64,000 bases of DNA from positions 248,001 to 312,000 of the forward strand of contig JAPJQV010000001.1 in NCBI GenBank assembly GCA_030824965.1, read 5' to 3'. Position 1 is the first letter of the stretch. Every line of letters begins with the position of its first letter. Both the position numbers and the translations under genes were made by a program. Shown piece by piece: positions 45,278-55,020 of this stretch. The notes below the pieces were generated by a model. It did not search any database and was not told the origin of the DNA. It worked only from the letters and a program-made list of their open reading frames with translations. Source of the stretch: Micavibrio sp. Its GTDB lineage: Bacteria; Pseudomonadota; Alphaproteobacteria; Micavibrionales; Micavibrionaceae.

Positions 45278-46615
45278 ATGAAAATATGCCTTACTCTTCT
45301 TTGCACATTTGTTTTAGCTGCCTCCGGCTGGGCGGGCATGGTTCAGGCGGCGTCTTCTGACAATGCCTGCGAAGTTATTGGCGAAGAGATCATCCCCTTG
45401 CGCGTGCCGAATTTCGACGTTCCGATTTTATGGAAGCGTGTCACAGGCGTCGACGGTCCCGATATCCCGATTGACCTGATCTCACTGGCGGATGGAGGGT
45501 TCGTCATAGTCGGCGAGAGTGCCGAATATAATAAAGACAAAGGTATGGGCGCAAACCAGCTTTATCTGGCGCGGGTCGATATCAATGGAAAGATAATCTG
45601 GGAGAAGCGCTATCCGGTCAAAAACTTCGTCCACGCTTCGCAAGGCATCGCCGTCAAAGACAGGCTGGTCGTGATGAGCGCGGTCGAAGAGGGGAAGGCG
45701 AAATCGATAAGACTTGATTTTCTTGACGGCCTCGGCGCGGTTAAAAACAGCAAAACCATTTCCGATGCCGTGTATGATCTGACGCCGGAAGGGATAGCCT
45801 CCTTACCCGGAAGTCCGGTTATGACGCTTGCGCTGTGGGCGACCAATCGCAAAAATCCAAACGATAATTTTACGATATTGAAACAGGTTACAGCGGAAGG
45901 AAAGGAAATTTCGAGTCGCCAGTATCTCCCGGGTCTTCCCAATCGTCTTGAAAGTTTCCAAAAAACGGCTGACGGAGATTTGATCGGCTCTGGGCAGATA
46001 CTCGAAAACGGTGTCAAGGCCGGCTGGCTGTTCAGCGTGGATGGCCAAAGCGGCGATCTCAAATTCCAGCGCCCTTACCTGCGCGGTTTCCAGTCGACCC
46101 TGCGGGCCGTGTCGCAAGATATCGATGGAAGCTATATCGCCATCGGCGATTCAATTCCAACTGATGCAGGACTTCGTGCAGCCTGGGTTATGAAAGTCAA
46201 CTCGAACGGCAGACCGCTGTGGCAGCGTTATATTCAGGGTAAGTATGCTTTTTCCGGCCGTGACGTGTCCGTGGCGAAAGACGGCCGTATCATCGCCATG
46301 GTCAATGCCCGTCCCGTGGGAAAAGACGGTGGGCGCGAACATGTAAGACTGATGACATTCACTCCCGAAGGAAAGCTGGAAGGCGACGAAGCCGTGATCG
46401 AAGGAGCGAATGCCCAAGGTGTCGACCTGTTGGTGCGCGATCACAGCCGTATTTTAACAGGCGTGACAAGCTCAGGTCTTGGTAATTATGGACTTGCCAA
46501 AGACCAGAGATCGGCAGGTTGGGATATTTGGATACTAGGTCTGCCGAAGTTGAGTGCTTTTCAAAATCCATGCGGAATGCGAAAAGTCGGCGATAGTTTT
46601 GACGAAGGATTATAA
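45278..46615 (+). CDS. Exported repeat protein, possibly a beta-propeller
   Basis: A Sec signal peptide (MKICLTLLCTFVLAASGWAG, cleavage near QAA) is followed by a 420-residue domain made of recurrent units with the pattern small-hydrophobic-Asp/Gly-Gly-hydrophobic (ADGGFVIVGES; KTADGDLIGSG; DIDGSYIAIGDS; AKDGRIIAMVN), typical of WD40/PQQ-like beta-propellers. Four cysteines are present (DNACEV ... NPCGM). Function is unknown; the periplasm is the likely place. Its stop overlaps the rluD start (TAATG), which may simply save space. Confidence 0.65.
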   Translation: MKICLTLLCTFVLAASGWAGMVQAASSDNACEVIGEEIIPLRVPNFDVPILWKRVTGVDGPDIPIDLISLADGGFVIVGESAEYNKDKGMGANQLYLARVDINGKIIWEKRYPVKNFVHASQGIAVKDRLVVMSAVEEGKAKSIRLDFLDGLGAVKNSKTISDAVYDLTPEGIASLPGSPVMTLALWATNRKNPNDNFTILKQVTAEGKEISSRQYLPGLPNRLESFQKTADGDLIGSGQILENGVKAGWLFSVDGQSGDLKFQRPYLRGFQSTLRAVSQDIDGSYIAIGDSIPTDAGLRAAWVMKVNSNGRPLWQRYIQGKYAFSGRDVSVAKDGRIIAMVNARPVGKDGGREHVRLMTFTPEGKLEGDEAVIEGANAQGVDLLVRDHSRILTGVTSSGLGNYGLAKDQRSAGWDIWILGLPKLSAFQNPCGMRKVGDSFDEGL

Positions 46616-47607
46616 TGTTGAATACGGCAGCAGACGATGCGCCTGACTCTGTGCGTGTTACCATTCCTGAAGAATTGAACAAAGCGCGGCTCGATAAAGC
46701 TGTCGCTATATTATGCCCGCAATTTTCCCGCACGCGGCTAAAGTCTTTAATCGAAGCGGGAGAATGTATCCTAAACAATAAAGCCGTGACCAAGGCATCG
46801 GAGCAGGTCGTAACGGGAGATGATATCTCATTGTCTCTTCCTCCAATTGAAGACTGTATTCCACAGCCCGAGAATATCCCTCTTGATATCGTATTCGAGG
46901 ACGATTCCGTTATCGTTATTAATAAACCGGCTGGAATGGTGGTTCATCCGGCAATTGGTAACGAGACCGGAACGCTCGTAAATGCCGTTCTTTATCATTG
47001 TGGTGAAACTTTGTCCGGTATTAATGGCGTGCGCCGCCCTGGTATTGTTCACCGTCTTGACAAGGATACGACTGGCCTGATGATCGTTGCCAAAACGGAT
47101 CATGCGCATCATCAGTTGTCTTTACAGTTGCAAGACCGAAGTCTGCGCCGTGTATATGCCGCTCTTATCAACGGCGTTCCTTTTCCAGCCAAGGGCGAAA
47201 TTGAGTTTGCGATTGGCCGACATCCGAATAATCGTTTGAAAATGGCGGTCGTCAAGGGTGGGCGTGACGCATTGACTTATTACGAGGTCAAAGAAAAATA
47301 TGGTGAAGCCTTATCGCTGGTCGAATGTCGGTTGGCCACAGGCCGAACACACCAGATTCGCGTGCATTTTGAAAAGATCAAACATCCGCTTGTCGGCGAT
47401 GATATGTATGGTCTGCAGGAAAACGCCACTCGCGCCGCCATGCGAAAATCAGGTTACGGGGATGATACGATCGAAGCCGTGTCAGCCTTTGCCAGACAAG
47501 CGCTCCATGCCCGGGCATTAAGTTTTATCCATCCCGAAACCGAAGAAATCATGACGTTTGAAATTGATTTGCCGGACGACATGACGGCATTAATAAACCA
47601 TTTATAA
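46615..47607 (+). CDS. rluD: 23S rRNA pseudouridine synthase, RluD type
   Basis: An RluA-family pseudouridine synthase of 330 residues with an N-terminal S4 RNA-binding domain (about 22-80, LDKAVAILCPQFSRTRLKSL) and the catalytic core with HRLDKDTTGLMIVAK, where Asp149 is the catalytic residue. It most likely modifies the helix 69 region of 23S rRNA. RluC is an alternative, but the S4 domain and the length favour RluD. It is followed by a candidate small RNA. Confidence 0.9.
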   Translation: MLNTAADDAPDSVRVTIPEELNKARLDKAVAILCPQFSRTRLKSLIEAGECILNNKAVTKASEQVVTGDDISLSLPPIEDCIPQPENIPLDIVFEDDSVIVINKPAGMVVHPAIGNETGTLVNAVLYHCGETLSGINGVRRPGIVHRLDKDTTGLMIVAKTDHAHHQLSLQLQDRSLRRVYAALINGVPFPAKGEIEFAIGRHPNNRLKMAVVKGGRDALTYYEVKEKYGEALSLVECRLATGRTHQIRVHFEKIKHPLVGDDMYGLQENATRAAMRKSGYGDDTIEAVSAFARQALHARALSFIHPETEEIMTFEIDLPDDMTALINHL

Positions 47608-47637
47608 GAGATCAATTGAATTTACTTCAAAAAGTTC

Positions 47638-47666
47638 TTGCATTTAGCCATATTTTTATGTAAATT
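47638..47666 (+). promoter_or_regulatory. Candidate sigma-70-type promoter
   Basis: TTGCAT at 47638-47643 and TAAATT at 47661-47666 are separated by 17 bp, a good sigma-70-like pair. Transcription would begin near 47673-47675, which carries GGGG. It has no protein-coding gene downstream on this strand. Confidence 0.5.
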
Positions 47667-47674
47667 AAATATAT

Positions 47675-47780
47675 GGGGTCCTGTTACAGATCGCCTCAGC
47701 AGAATTTAAGTGGTTTAGTCTCCGCTTTTCCAGTTTCTGGTACCCAAAACTTGAATGCGCCCGAAAGGGCGTTTTTTTTT
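47675..47780 (+). ncRNA. Candidate orphan small RNA (about 105 nt)
   Basis: Between rluD and the convergent yjbH-like gene lie a promoter-like pair, then about 80 nt without an open frame, then an intrinsic terminator (CGCCC-GAAA-GGGCG and nine T, 47758-47780). The transcript starts GGGGTCC and contains complementary segments GGGT/ACCC and CCAG/CTGG, so it can fold. An alternative is that this is simply the rluD transcript terminator with unrelated upstream sequence. No known RNA family is recognised. Confidence 0.4.
47757..47780 (+). terminator. Intrinsic terminator downstream of rluD
   Basis: A five-pair CGCCC/GGGCG stem with a GAAA tetraloop and nine consecutive T. It works for the plus strand only. 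Confidence 0.9.
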
Positions 47781-47781
47781 A

Positions 47782-49794
47782 TTACTTCGCAATATCCTGC
47801 CAATACTGGGTCAAGTGACGGTAGGAAAGCGGTTCTGTGATTTCATAGAGTGGATGGGCGATATCGAGCTTTTGTCCGGCGTCGCGGGCAGCTGGTATTA
47901 CGTTGACCTCTATTGAACTGCCATCGGGAATATATCGTAGACTTCCCAACGGCAAACTGAAACGGATCCCGGAGGATAGATTGGATGCGCCGCCGTAAGG
48001 GTCGGGATCATGACCGTTCGTTGCCGTCAAAAAAGCCTCGAAGAAACTGCCATTTAGGAAACGGTTCTTTATTTTTATGGTGCCGCCATTATCTTCCCCA
48101 AGATAGTGGCCGATACTTGCCTGAAGTGTAATATCGCTATCAGGAAGCTCATAATAGAAACTGGCGTGTCCTGTGTAACGCGACTGGTTAACAAAGCCCA
48201 GATTGAAGGTTTCTTCAAAATCACGCTTGATGACACTTGCCGCTTCGACGCCAACAGCCCAGTTTTTACTCCATGGACGATACAAAACTTCGCCATGCAT
48301 TCCGGCAAACATAGCGTCGAGGTAACCGGAAGAAATACTTCCATGCCAATTAGAAGTAAAAGACTTGAATCCTTGCACGAACATACGCTCGACAGCAATC
48401 CGCCGTTTGGCAAAATGATATTCGTCGCTGCGTACAGGGTCGGATGCGGGAAATCTAAATTCTTCCAGCTTGTCCAGATTTGAGAAAAGATTATACCGGA
48501 GCGAGGTTTCGCTTAGAAAATTTGTCATGAACTGATGGGACATAACACCGATAAAATCGGTTCGGTGTACAAACGGTGCGTCGTCTTCCGACAGGCTGAA
48601 GTTTTCTCTCAACTTGAAGGATAAATTATATTTACCGAATTGGGATTTAGTTTCGGAAAAATTATGATCAAATTCAATGTTACGCCAGGTTTCTTCTGCG
48701 CTGCCGGTACCACCGGCTTCGGGCAGATCGCGGCGCGTGATGCTTATGGCCGGTCCTTTCAGGCCGAAATAGCGCGGCTCCAGCCTGAGAACACCGCTCT
48801 CATCAAATCTGGATTTAATTTCTGAAAGGCGCCAAGCCTTTGCATATTGATATGGGGCGGATTGATCGCTACTGAGCCTGAGTTGCGCGGAAGCGGTGTT
48901 ATGTGGGCTTTTCAAATATTCGACACAGCATGCTTCTATATCGGTTATATCTGACTGGCTGACCGAAGAGGAATGGAATGGCCATGAAGATATCACGGAT
49001 TTCACACTAAGCCGCGCCATCAGCGTATCTTTATCCATAAGCGCTACACCGATATTGACGAACCCAGTCGGTGAATAAGATAAGCCGAATGAATACGAGG
49101 ACGGCGCGTCGATCTTCATATTTCGCTCGGCTTTGTATGCATCCGAGTTCCAGTCCGCTTTTAAACTCAATCCTTTCAGTGGGGTGGCATATTCGATACC
49201 GGCGAATAAACCGGTATCGCCACTAAACCACTCGCTTGGCGAATTAGGTTTATCGCCATCAAGTTGACGGTTCTTGCTCAGATAGCTGCCTGTCCAGTCG
49301 AGCGGATTGGCCACGCTCTCGTTTGTTCCGAAACGACCCCATCCAAAGCCTGCCGTAAAATCGAAACTTTCATAGCGTTTTGAAAAAGCAAGATATTCGC
49401 CTGCCATGCGCTTATGTCCGAATGCGGATTGAACGCCTACGGCGATCTCGGGCCTGAATTTCCTTTCGCTGAAAAGTTTGAATTTGAAATCGAGTCCCGG
49501 ATATGTTTTGTCAGGATCATCTAGCAAATCCGAAATTTCACTTGTTTGACGAAGCTGCAGAAAAAGTCTGTCGTGAAGCTGCAGGCCGAGACTTGTATGG
49601 AGATAAGGATCTGCAGAGGAAATATTAGCCCGTATCGTGCCGGCTTTATCCATGCGTGCGGAGGGAATTGCATTCAGGCCGATTGGTCCGTAGAGGTTGG
49701 GCGATGGCGTTAAAAGGTAGGAATCGTCCGCCCTCGCGGCATCTGCATACCACGCGAAGCAAGCAACGAAAAATATTCGCAGCGCTTTTATCAT
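47782..49794 (-). CDS. YjbH-like outer-membrane beta-barrel lipid/polysaccharide protein
   Basis: The signal peptide (FFVACFAWYADAARA) and the N-terminal SYLLTPSPNLYGPIGLNAIPSARM are the YjbH family hallmark. The remainder, with many alternating aromatic strands (GLQLHDRLFLQLRQT; EIAVGVQSAFGHKRMAGEYL), is compatible with a large outer-membrane beta-barrel. YjbH partners with exopolysaccharide export in enterobacteria. The start at 49794 has AGGGGGA at ideal distance; the longer frame up to 49845 does not. No yjbEFG partners are visible. It is divergent from the histidine kinase. Confidence 0.75.
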   Translation of the reverse strand: MIKALRIFFVACFAWYADAARADDSYLLTPSPNLYGPIGLNAIPSARMDKAGTIRANISSADPYLHTSLGLQLHDRLFLQLRQTSEISDLLDDPDKTYPGLDFKFKLFSERKFRPEIAVGVQSAFGHKRMAGEYLAFSKRYESFDFTAGFGWGRFGTNESVANPLDWTGSYLSKNRQLDGDKPNSPSEWFSGDTGLFAGIEYATPLKGLSLKADWNSDAYKAERNMKIDAPSSYSFGLSYSPTGFVNIGVALMDKDTLMARLSVKSVISSWPFHSSSVSQSDITDIEACCVEYLKSPHNTASAQLRLSSDQSAPYQYAKAWRLSEIKSRFDESGVLRLEPRYFGLKGPAISITRRDLPEAGGTGSAEETWRNIEFDHNFSETKSQFGKYNLSFKLRENFSLSEDDAPFVHRTDFIGVMSHQFMTNFLSETSLRYNLFSNLDKLEEFRFPASDPVRSDEYHFAKRRIAVERMFVQGFKSFTSNWHGSISSGYLDAMFAGMHGEVLYRPWSKNWAVGVEAASVIKRDFEETFNLGFVNQSRYTGHASFYYELPDSDITLQASIGHYLGEDNGGTIKIKNRFLNGSFFEAFLTATNGHDPDPYGGASNLSSGIRFSLPLGSLRYIPDGSSIEVNVIPAARDAGQKLDIAHPLYEITEPLSYRHLTQYWQDIAK

Positions 49795-49895
49795 ATTCCC
49801 CCTGAAAGCGTGGCAGCACCATAACGAAATACGGATGTATGCCAAGCCTATTTTTTAACTTTCATGCTTATAATCTTTAGAAAAATGGAGATCTT

Positions 49896-51650
49896 ATGCA
49901 GATTGTAATGCCTGCGCCGGTAAAAGGCGGTCTTATATTTACAGCTATATTAGCATTTATAATCGGACTGATTGCCGCGGTGGTTAGTATGGGGGAGAAA
50001 TCCATTACGGGGCATTATGGAATCTTGGGAGATGTTCTTCCCGAGGCAGTTATGGTGTTGGCGGGGCTTGCGTTCATTTTTTGTATCACGCTTTTAAAAA
50101 CCGATGGCAAGATTTCCACATTGATCGACGAAACGCTGGAATCTATTGCCAGCGGTGTCATCTATTTTAACGAACAAGGAAACCTGTCCCGTTTCAATTC
50201 TGTTGCCGGTTTATTAATGCCAGAACTTTTCGAAGATAAGACGTCGCCAAATTACATAGGCGTGTACAGGCGATTTTTATCTTTTGTCTATGAACGTAGC
50301 ATGGATATAAGAGATCAATCGAAATTGAGTCTTGATGCCATGTATCTCAGCGGCTCAAAACTCCTTTTCCGTGAAATCATAAAACTTAAAAGCGGGAAGA
50401 TTGCTCTGGTGCAGTTTTACCAGCGCAAGCATGGCGACATCATATCCATTCTCACGGATATATCTTTGCTTAAAAGCCACATAGAGGAAGTTGCGGCTTT
50501 GACCGAAGAAAATCGTATCATGCTTAAAGCGATAGAAGCTTCCGGTACGAGTATGATTATAGCGCAGGACAAAGGCGAAGGTATTTACGTTACCTTTGTC
50601 GATCCAAACTTCGCAAAAATTGTCAGTCGGAAAAGCGATGATTTGGTTGGTGGAAAATTTCCTGCTGTCTTGGAAGAAATATTTAGTGATCAGTGTGATG
50701 CAGTAAAACAAGCCCTTGCAAAAGCAAGACGGGACGGAGTCGTTAATAATGTATCTTTGAAAATTCAGGACGAGACCAAGGGTATTTTATGGATATACCT
50801 GCATGTTATTTTTTACCATGACGAAAAAGACCGGCCTTTTTATGTATGCTTTCTTACGGACAATACCGATGAAAACGAGACAAAAGTTAAATTACTGCAA
50901 AAAGAACGTATGGAATGTGCGACAAAAATGGCTAGCCACATAGCGCATGACGTAAACAATATTCTTTCTATAGTGGACGGATATTCGAAAATAATTAGAA
51001 GAAACCTCGATGCCGGTAAGAACACGATTGATCTTTTCGACCATATCGATCAGGGCGTAAAGCGTGGAAGCGATCTAACTTCCTTGCTGACCGCCTTTGG
51101 GCAAGGGCAGGGGTTGCAGAAAAAGCGTTTCGATATTGTTACTCATGTTCGGGGAATGGAGGCGGATCTTGCGGCATTAATGGGAGATAATATGAACATC
51201 GTTATAAGTGCGCACGATGAGGCATATTACATCATGGCTTCGCCTGTCTCTATGACCCAATTAATCCTGAAGCTGGCGGAAAACTCGAAAGATGCGATGC
51301 AAGAAAAGGGAGGAGATTTTATTCTGTCCATCTCCGAAGCTAACCGGACCCATGCGATTGAACTGTTAGGCGGAACTGCTGACGGACATATCTGTCTTCA
51401 GGTAATAGACAATGGGATCGGGATGAGTCCCGAGACATTATCATGTATCTACGAACCTTTCTTTACGACGAAAGATCCTGCGCTGCATGCAGGGACTGGC
51501 ATGTCGTTGGTTTACGGTCTCGCGAAGGAAATTGGAGCCGTGATCGATATTAAATCGACCTTGGATAAAGGAACCTCCATCTCGATTTTGATACCTATGG
51601 ATAAACAGCAAACATCGCAAAATAAGACGGCAGGGAATTTATATGATTAA
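49896..51650 (+). CDS. Membrane sensor histidine kinase with PAS domains
   Basis: Two membrane segments (about 9-31 and 47-67) border a very short periplasmic loop. Two PAS-like domains follow at about 75-195 and 205-325. The H box MASHIAHDVNNILSIVDGYS has His351 in the HDVNN form that is common in alphaproteobacteria. The ATPase domain has N-box NSKDAMQ, G1 DNGIGMS and G2 GTGMSLVYG. It overlaps the receiver gene by 8 bp, so the pair forms a two-component system. The signal is unknown. Confidence 0.85.
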   Translation: MQIVMPAPVKGGLIFTAILAFIIGLIAAVVSMGEKSITGHYGILGDVLPEAVMVLAGLAFIFCITLLKTDGKISTLIDETLESIASGVIYFNEQGNLSRFNSVAGLLMPELFEDKTSPNYIGVYRRFLSFVYERSMDIRDQSKLSLDAMYLSGSKLLFREIIKLKSGKIALVQFYQRKHGDIISILTDISLLKSHIEEVAALTEENRIMLKAIEASGTSMIIAQDKGEGIYVTFVDPNFAKIVSRKSDDLVGGKFPAVLEEIFSDQCDAVKQALAKARRDGVVNNVSLKIQDETKGILWIYLHVIFYHDEKDRPFYVCFLTDNTDENETKVKLLQKERMECATKMASHIAHDVNNILSIVDGYSKIIRRNLDAGKNTIDLFDHIDQGVKRGSDLTSLLTAFGQGQGLQKKRFDIVTHVRGMEADLAALMGDNMNIVISAHDEAYYIMASPVSMTQLILKLAENSKDAMQEKGGDFILSISEANRTHAIELLGGTADGHICLQVIDNGIGMSPETLSCIYEPFFTTKDPALHAGTGMSLVYGLAKEIGAVIDIKSTLDKGTSISILIPMDKQQTSQNKTAGNLYD

Positions 51651-52059
51651 GCCTCATGCAAGAATGGACAAGTTGCGGGTTATGATCGTCGACGATCAGG
51701 CGGACATGCGCGGTATGATCCGTCATATGCTGGCCGAACTCGGCATCAATCAGGTTTTTGAGGCGGTGGACGGAAAACAGGCGATGAGCTTTATGGACGA
51801 TGCTCTTGATATGATAGATCTTGTCATCTGTGACTGGAATATGCCTGCAATGTCGGGTGTCGAAGTGTTGCGCCAATTACGTTCCGTTGATGTAGATATG
51901 CCCTTTCTGATGGTGACGGGCCGAAACGATATGAATTCGGTATCGGAAGCCAAGGCAAGCGGAGTAACGGCCTATATATCGAAACCGTTTTCCCTCGATC
52001 AGCTTGAGCATAAAATCCGCGTCATTATGGACAAAATTTCTCACCGATTGTCAGCCTGA
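51643..52059 (+). CDS. CheY-like single-domain response regulator
   Basis: A receiver of 138 residues, probably 131 if the Met at residue 8 is used: VMIVDDQADMRGMIRHML, Asp64 in VICDWNMPAMSGVE, VTGRNDM and ISKPFSLDQLE. There is no output domain, so it acts by protein contact or phosphotransfer. It is the partner of the histidine kinase just upstream and ends 24 bp before glpD. Confidence 0.85.
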   Translation: MIKPHARMDKLRVMIVDDQADMRGMIRHMLAELGINQVFEAVDGKQAMSFMDDALDMIDLVICDWNMPAMSGVEVLRQLRSVDVDMPFLMVTGRNDMNSVSEAKASGVTAYISKPFSLDQLEHKIRVIMDKISHRLSA

Positions 52060-52082
52060 AATAAAGCCTGTATCTTGGAATT

Positions 52083-53561
52083 ATGAGTCAGGTCTACGAT
52101 CTTTGCATCATCGGCGGGGGTATAAACGGGGCGGGGATAGCCCGGGATGCCGCCGGACGGGGTTTGAAAGTACTGCTTCTTGAAAAAGACGATCTCGCGT
52201 CCCATACTTCCTCAGCCAGTACTAAACTGATCCATGGCGGATTACGCTACTTGGAATATTATGAATTCCGTCTGGTGCACGAAGCCTTGCAGGAACGCGA
52301 AGTTCTCCTGAAAATCGCGCCGCATATTATTTGGCCAATGAACTTTATTTTACCGGACGCGTATTCGATCCGCCCTTTCTGGCTGATCCGCTGTGGCCTT
52401 TATTTATACGATATTTTGTCTTTCAGATGGGGAAAGCGAAAATTTCCTTTGTCGCGCGCCTTCAACTTGCGAAAACACGAATTCGGCGCTCCACTTAAGG
52501 ATGATCTTTTTCTGGGCGTACTTTATTCGGATGGATGGGTACAGGATTCCCGCCTGGTCGTTCTAAACGCCATGGATGCGCATGAACATGGAGCGGATAT
52601 TCGTACGCGAGCTGAATGTACGGGATTAAAGCCTTCGGGCGAGGGCTGGGAAGTTGAGATAGACGGCAAAGAGAAAATTCATGCAAGTATAGTAGTCAAT
52701 GCCGCCGGGCCGTGGGTACATGCATTGCTGCAAAAGGCGTCGCTGATAAAAAAAGAAACGCCGCATGTTCGTCTGGTACAGGGAAGTCATATAGTCGTGC
52801 CCAAAATTTATCAGGGTTCGCAAGCCTATATGCTTCAGCAAAAAGACAAGCGTATAGTTTTTGCTATCCCCTATGAAGGTGAATTTACCCTGATTGGCAC
52901 GACTGATACGGATTATGACGGCGATATAGCCTCGCCAGCAATTACACAGGCTGAAGTCGAATATCTTTTGGATGCGGCGAATATATATTTTAAAAAGAAG
53001 ATCGTGCAGGAAGATATTGTCTGGACTTACAGCGGGGTACGGCCATTGCTGGATGACGAAAACGGCGATGCCAAATCGGTGACGCGCGACTATAAGATTC
53101 ACGAAGACAGCTTTGGCAATTCGCATTTGATATCTGTTTTCGGCGGGAAAATTACAACATATCGCCGTCTCGCCGAAACGGTTTTGAAAAAAATATGCGA
53201 ACTGCGCGGCCTGCCTGATTTAAAATGGACGTCTTTGAAATCTTTACCCGGCGGCGACGTGCCGGAAGGGGATTTTGATGAATTCCTCAAGGAACAGCGT
53301 ATCCGCTGGGAGCATGAAAATATTAGCCTTTTGCGCCGCTATGCCAGAAATTACGGCACAAGGATGATTGATATATTATCAATTCCTAAAGGCGCTCATT
53401 ACGGGGATGGCGTCTATGAATCCGAAGTCCGGTATCTGGTGGAAAAAGAATTTGCAAAAACTCTGGAGGATATACTTTGGCGGCGAAGCAAACTCGGCCT
53501 GCATGTATCAGCCCAAACCAGAATGAACATAGAAGTCGCGTTGAGAGATATCATTTCATGA
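52083..53561 (+). CDS. glpD: Aerobic glycerol-3-phosphate dehydrogenase GlpD
   Basis: A membrane-associated FAD enzyme that oxidises glycerol-3-phosphate to dihydroxyacetone phosphate and passes electrons to quinone. The Rossmann motif IIGGGINGAGIARDAAGRG is followed by DDLASHTSSASTKLIHGGLR, which is the GlpD signature, and GGKITTYRRLAE near residue 355. 492 residues is normal. It overlaps glpK by ATGA. Confidence 0.94.
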   Translation: MSQVYDLCIIGGGINGAGIARDAAGRGLKVLLLEKDDLASHTSSASTKLIHGGLRYLEYYEFRLVHEALQEREVLLKIAPHIIWPMNFILPDAYSIRPFWLIRCGLYLYDILSFRWGKRKFPLSRAFNLRKHEFGAPLKDDLFLGVLYSDGWVQDSRLVVLNAMDAHEHGADIRTRAECTGLKPSGEGWEVEIDGKEKIHASIVVNAAGPWVHALLQKASLIKKETPHVRLVQGSHIVVPKIYQGSQAYMLQQKDKRIVFAIPYEGEFTLIGTTDTDYDGDIASPAITQAEVEYLLDAANIYFKKKIVQEDIVWTYSGVRPLLDDENGDAKSVTRDYKIHEDSFGNSHLISVFGGKITTYRRLAETVLKKICELRGLPDLKWTSLKSLPGGDVPEGDFDEFLKEQRIRWEHENISLLRRYARNYGTRMIDILSIPKGAHYGDGVYESEVRYLVEKEFAKTLEDILWRRSKLGLHVSAQTRMNIEVALRDIIS

Positions 53562-55012
53562 AAACCATTCTTGCGCTCGATCAGGGGACGACAAGCTCTC
53601 GCGCGATACTTTTTTCCACCGAGGTTCGGGAGATCGCCTCTTCTCAAAAGGAGCTGACTCTCTTTTACCCGCAAAAAGGCTGGGTCGAGCAGGACGCGGA
53701 AGAAATCTGGCAGGATGTCCTGGTCTGCGCCAAGGAAGTCTATGCAGACAGTATCGCCGCCATCGGCATTACCAATCAGAGAGAAACGACGATCATCTGG
53801 GACCGCAAAACAGGCAAGCCTGTATATAACGCGATCGTCTGGCAGGATAGAAGAACCGCTGACTATTGCGCAAAACTCAAAGAAGATAGATTTGAAGAAA
53901 TTATTTCCGCCAAGACGGGCTTGCTGCTCGATCCTTATTTTTCGGCCTCCAAGATTAACTGGATATTGGATAATGTCGAAGGGGTAAGAACCCGGGCCGA
54001 AAAGGGCGAGCTGGCATTCGGTACGGTTGATTCATGGCTGCTGTGGAATTTGACCGGCGGGAAGGTCCATGCGACCGATATAACAAATGCATCGCGTACT
54101 ATGCTGTTTAATATCAACACGCATGAATGGGATGATGAACTTTTTGAAATTTTCAAAATTCCAGCGTCTTTAATGCCGGAAGTCAAAGACAATGTCGCCG
54201 AATTCGGCGTGACGGACCTTTTCGGCAAAACGATAGCTGTCCTCGGTATGGCGGGTGACCAGCAGGCGGCAACGATCGGGCAGGCCTGTTTCGAACCGGG
54301 TATGATTAAATCCACATACGGAACTGGTTGTTTTGCGCTGATGAATATCGGGCCGGAATTTAAGCTGTCAAAGAATAGATTGTTAACGACAATTGCCTAT
54401 AAAATAAACGGTGAGCTGGCCTATGCGATTGAAGGTTCGATATTTGTGGCAGGAGCGGCGGTGCAGTGGTTGCGCGACAACGTAAATTTCTTCTCCGATG
54501 CCGCAGAGAGTGAAGGACTGGCTTTGTCGGTGCCGGACTCAAACGGAGTTTATTTTATTCCGGCGTTTACCGGGTTGGGTGCGCCGTATTGGGAACCACA
54601 TGCCCGCGCGGCTATTTTCGGGCTGACGCGCGAAAGCACGAAAGCACATATCACTCGTGCCGCATTGGAAGCGCAAGGATATCAGACGTTTGATCTGATG
54701 GATGCGATGGAAAAAGACAGTGGCTATAAAGCCGAAATTTTGCGTGTCGATGGCGGTTTGACGGCCAATTCCTTCGTCTGCCAATTTTTAGCCGATATGC
54801 TGGCCTGCCCGGTTGAAGTACCGGAAAATCTTGAGACGACGGCGCTTGGCGCGGCGTATCTGGCAGGGTTAGGGGCGGGGATATTCAATGGGCTTGGTGA
54901 TATTAAAGATAAGTGGCATCGCGACCGTGTTTACCGGCCCGAAATAGACAAAAGCCTGCGCGATAGAAATTATAATGAATGGCGAGATTATATTAAGCGC
55001 ATTCAAGGCTAG
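53558..55012 (+). CDS. glpK: Glycerol kinase GlpK
   Basis: A FGGY-family kinase that makes glycerol-3-phosphate for the neighbouring GlpD. Signatures are ALDQGTTSSRAILF at the N-terminus, NQRETTIIWDR, GVYFIPAFTGLGAPYW and the second FGGY signature near residue 360-380 (ITRAALEAQGYQTFDLMDAM). 484 residues, from the Met at 53558 that overlaps the glpD stop. No facilitator glpF is seen in the window. Confidence 0.94.
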   Translation: MKTILALDQGTTSSRAILFSTEVREIASSQKELTLFYPQKGWVEQDAEEIWQDVLVCAKEVYADSIAAIGITNQRETTIIWDRKTGKPVYNAIVWQDRRTADYCAKLKEDRFEEIISAKTGLLLDPYFSASKINWILDNVEGVRTRAEKGELAFGTVDSWLLWNLTGGKVHATDITNASRTMLFNINTHEWDDELFEIFKIPASLMPEVKDNVAEFGVTDLFGKTIAVLGMAGDQQAATIGQACFEPGMIKSTYGTGCFALMNIGPEFKLSKNRLLTTIAYKINGELAYAIEGSIFVAGAAVQWLRDNVNFFSDAAESEGLALSVPDSNGVYFIPAFTGLGAPYWEPHARAAIFGLTRESTKAHITRAALEAQGYQTFDLMDAMEKDSGYKAEILRVDGGLTANSFVCQFLADMLACPVEVPENLETTALGAAYLAGLGAGIFNGLGDIKDKWHRDRVYRPEIDKSLRDRNYNEWRDYIKRIQG

Positions 55013-55020
55013 TTTTTTTG

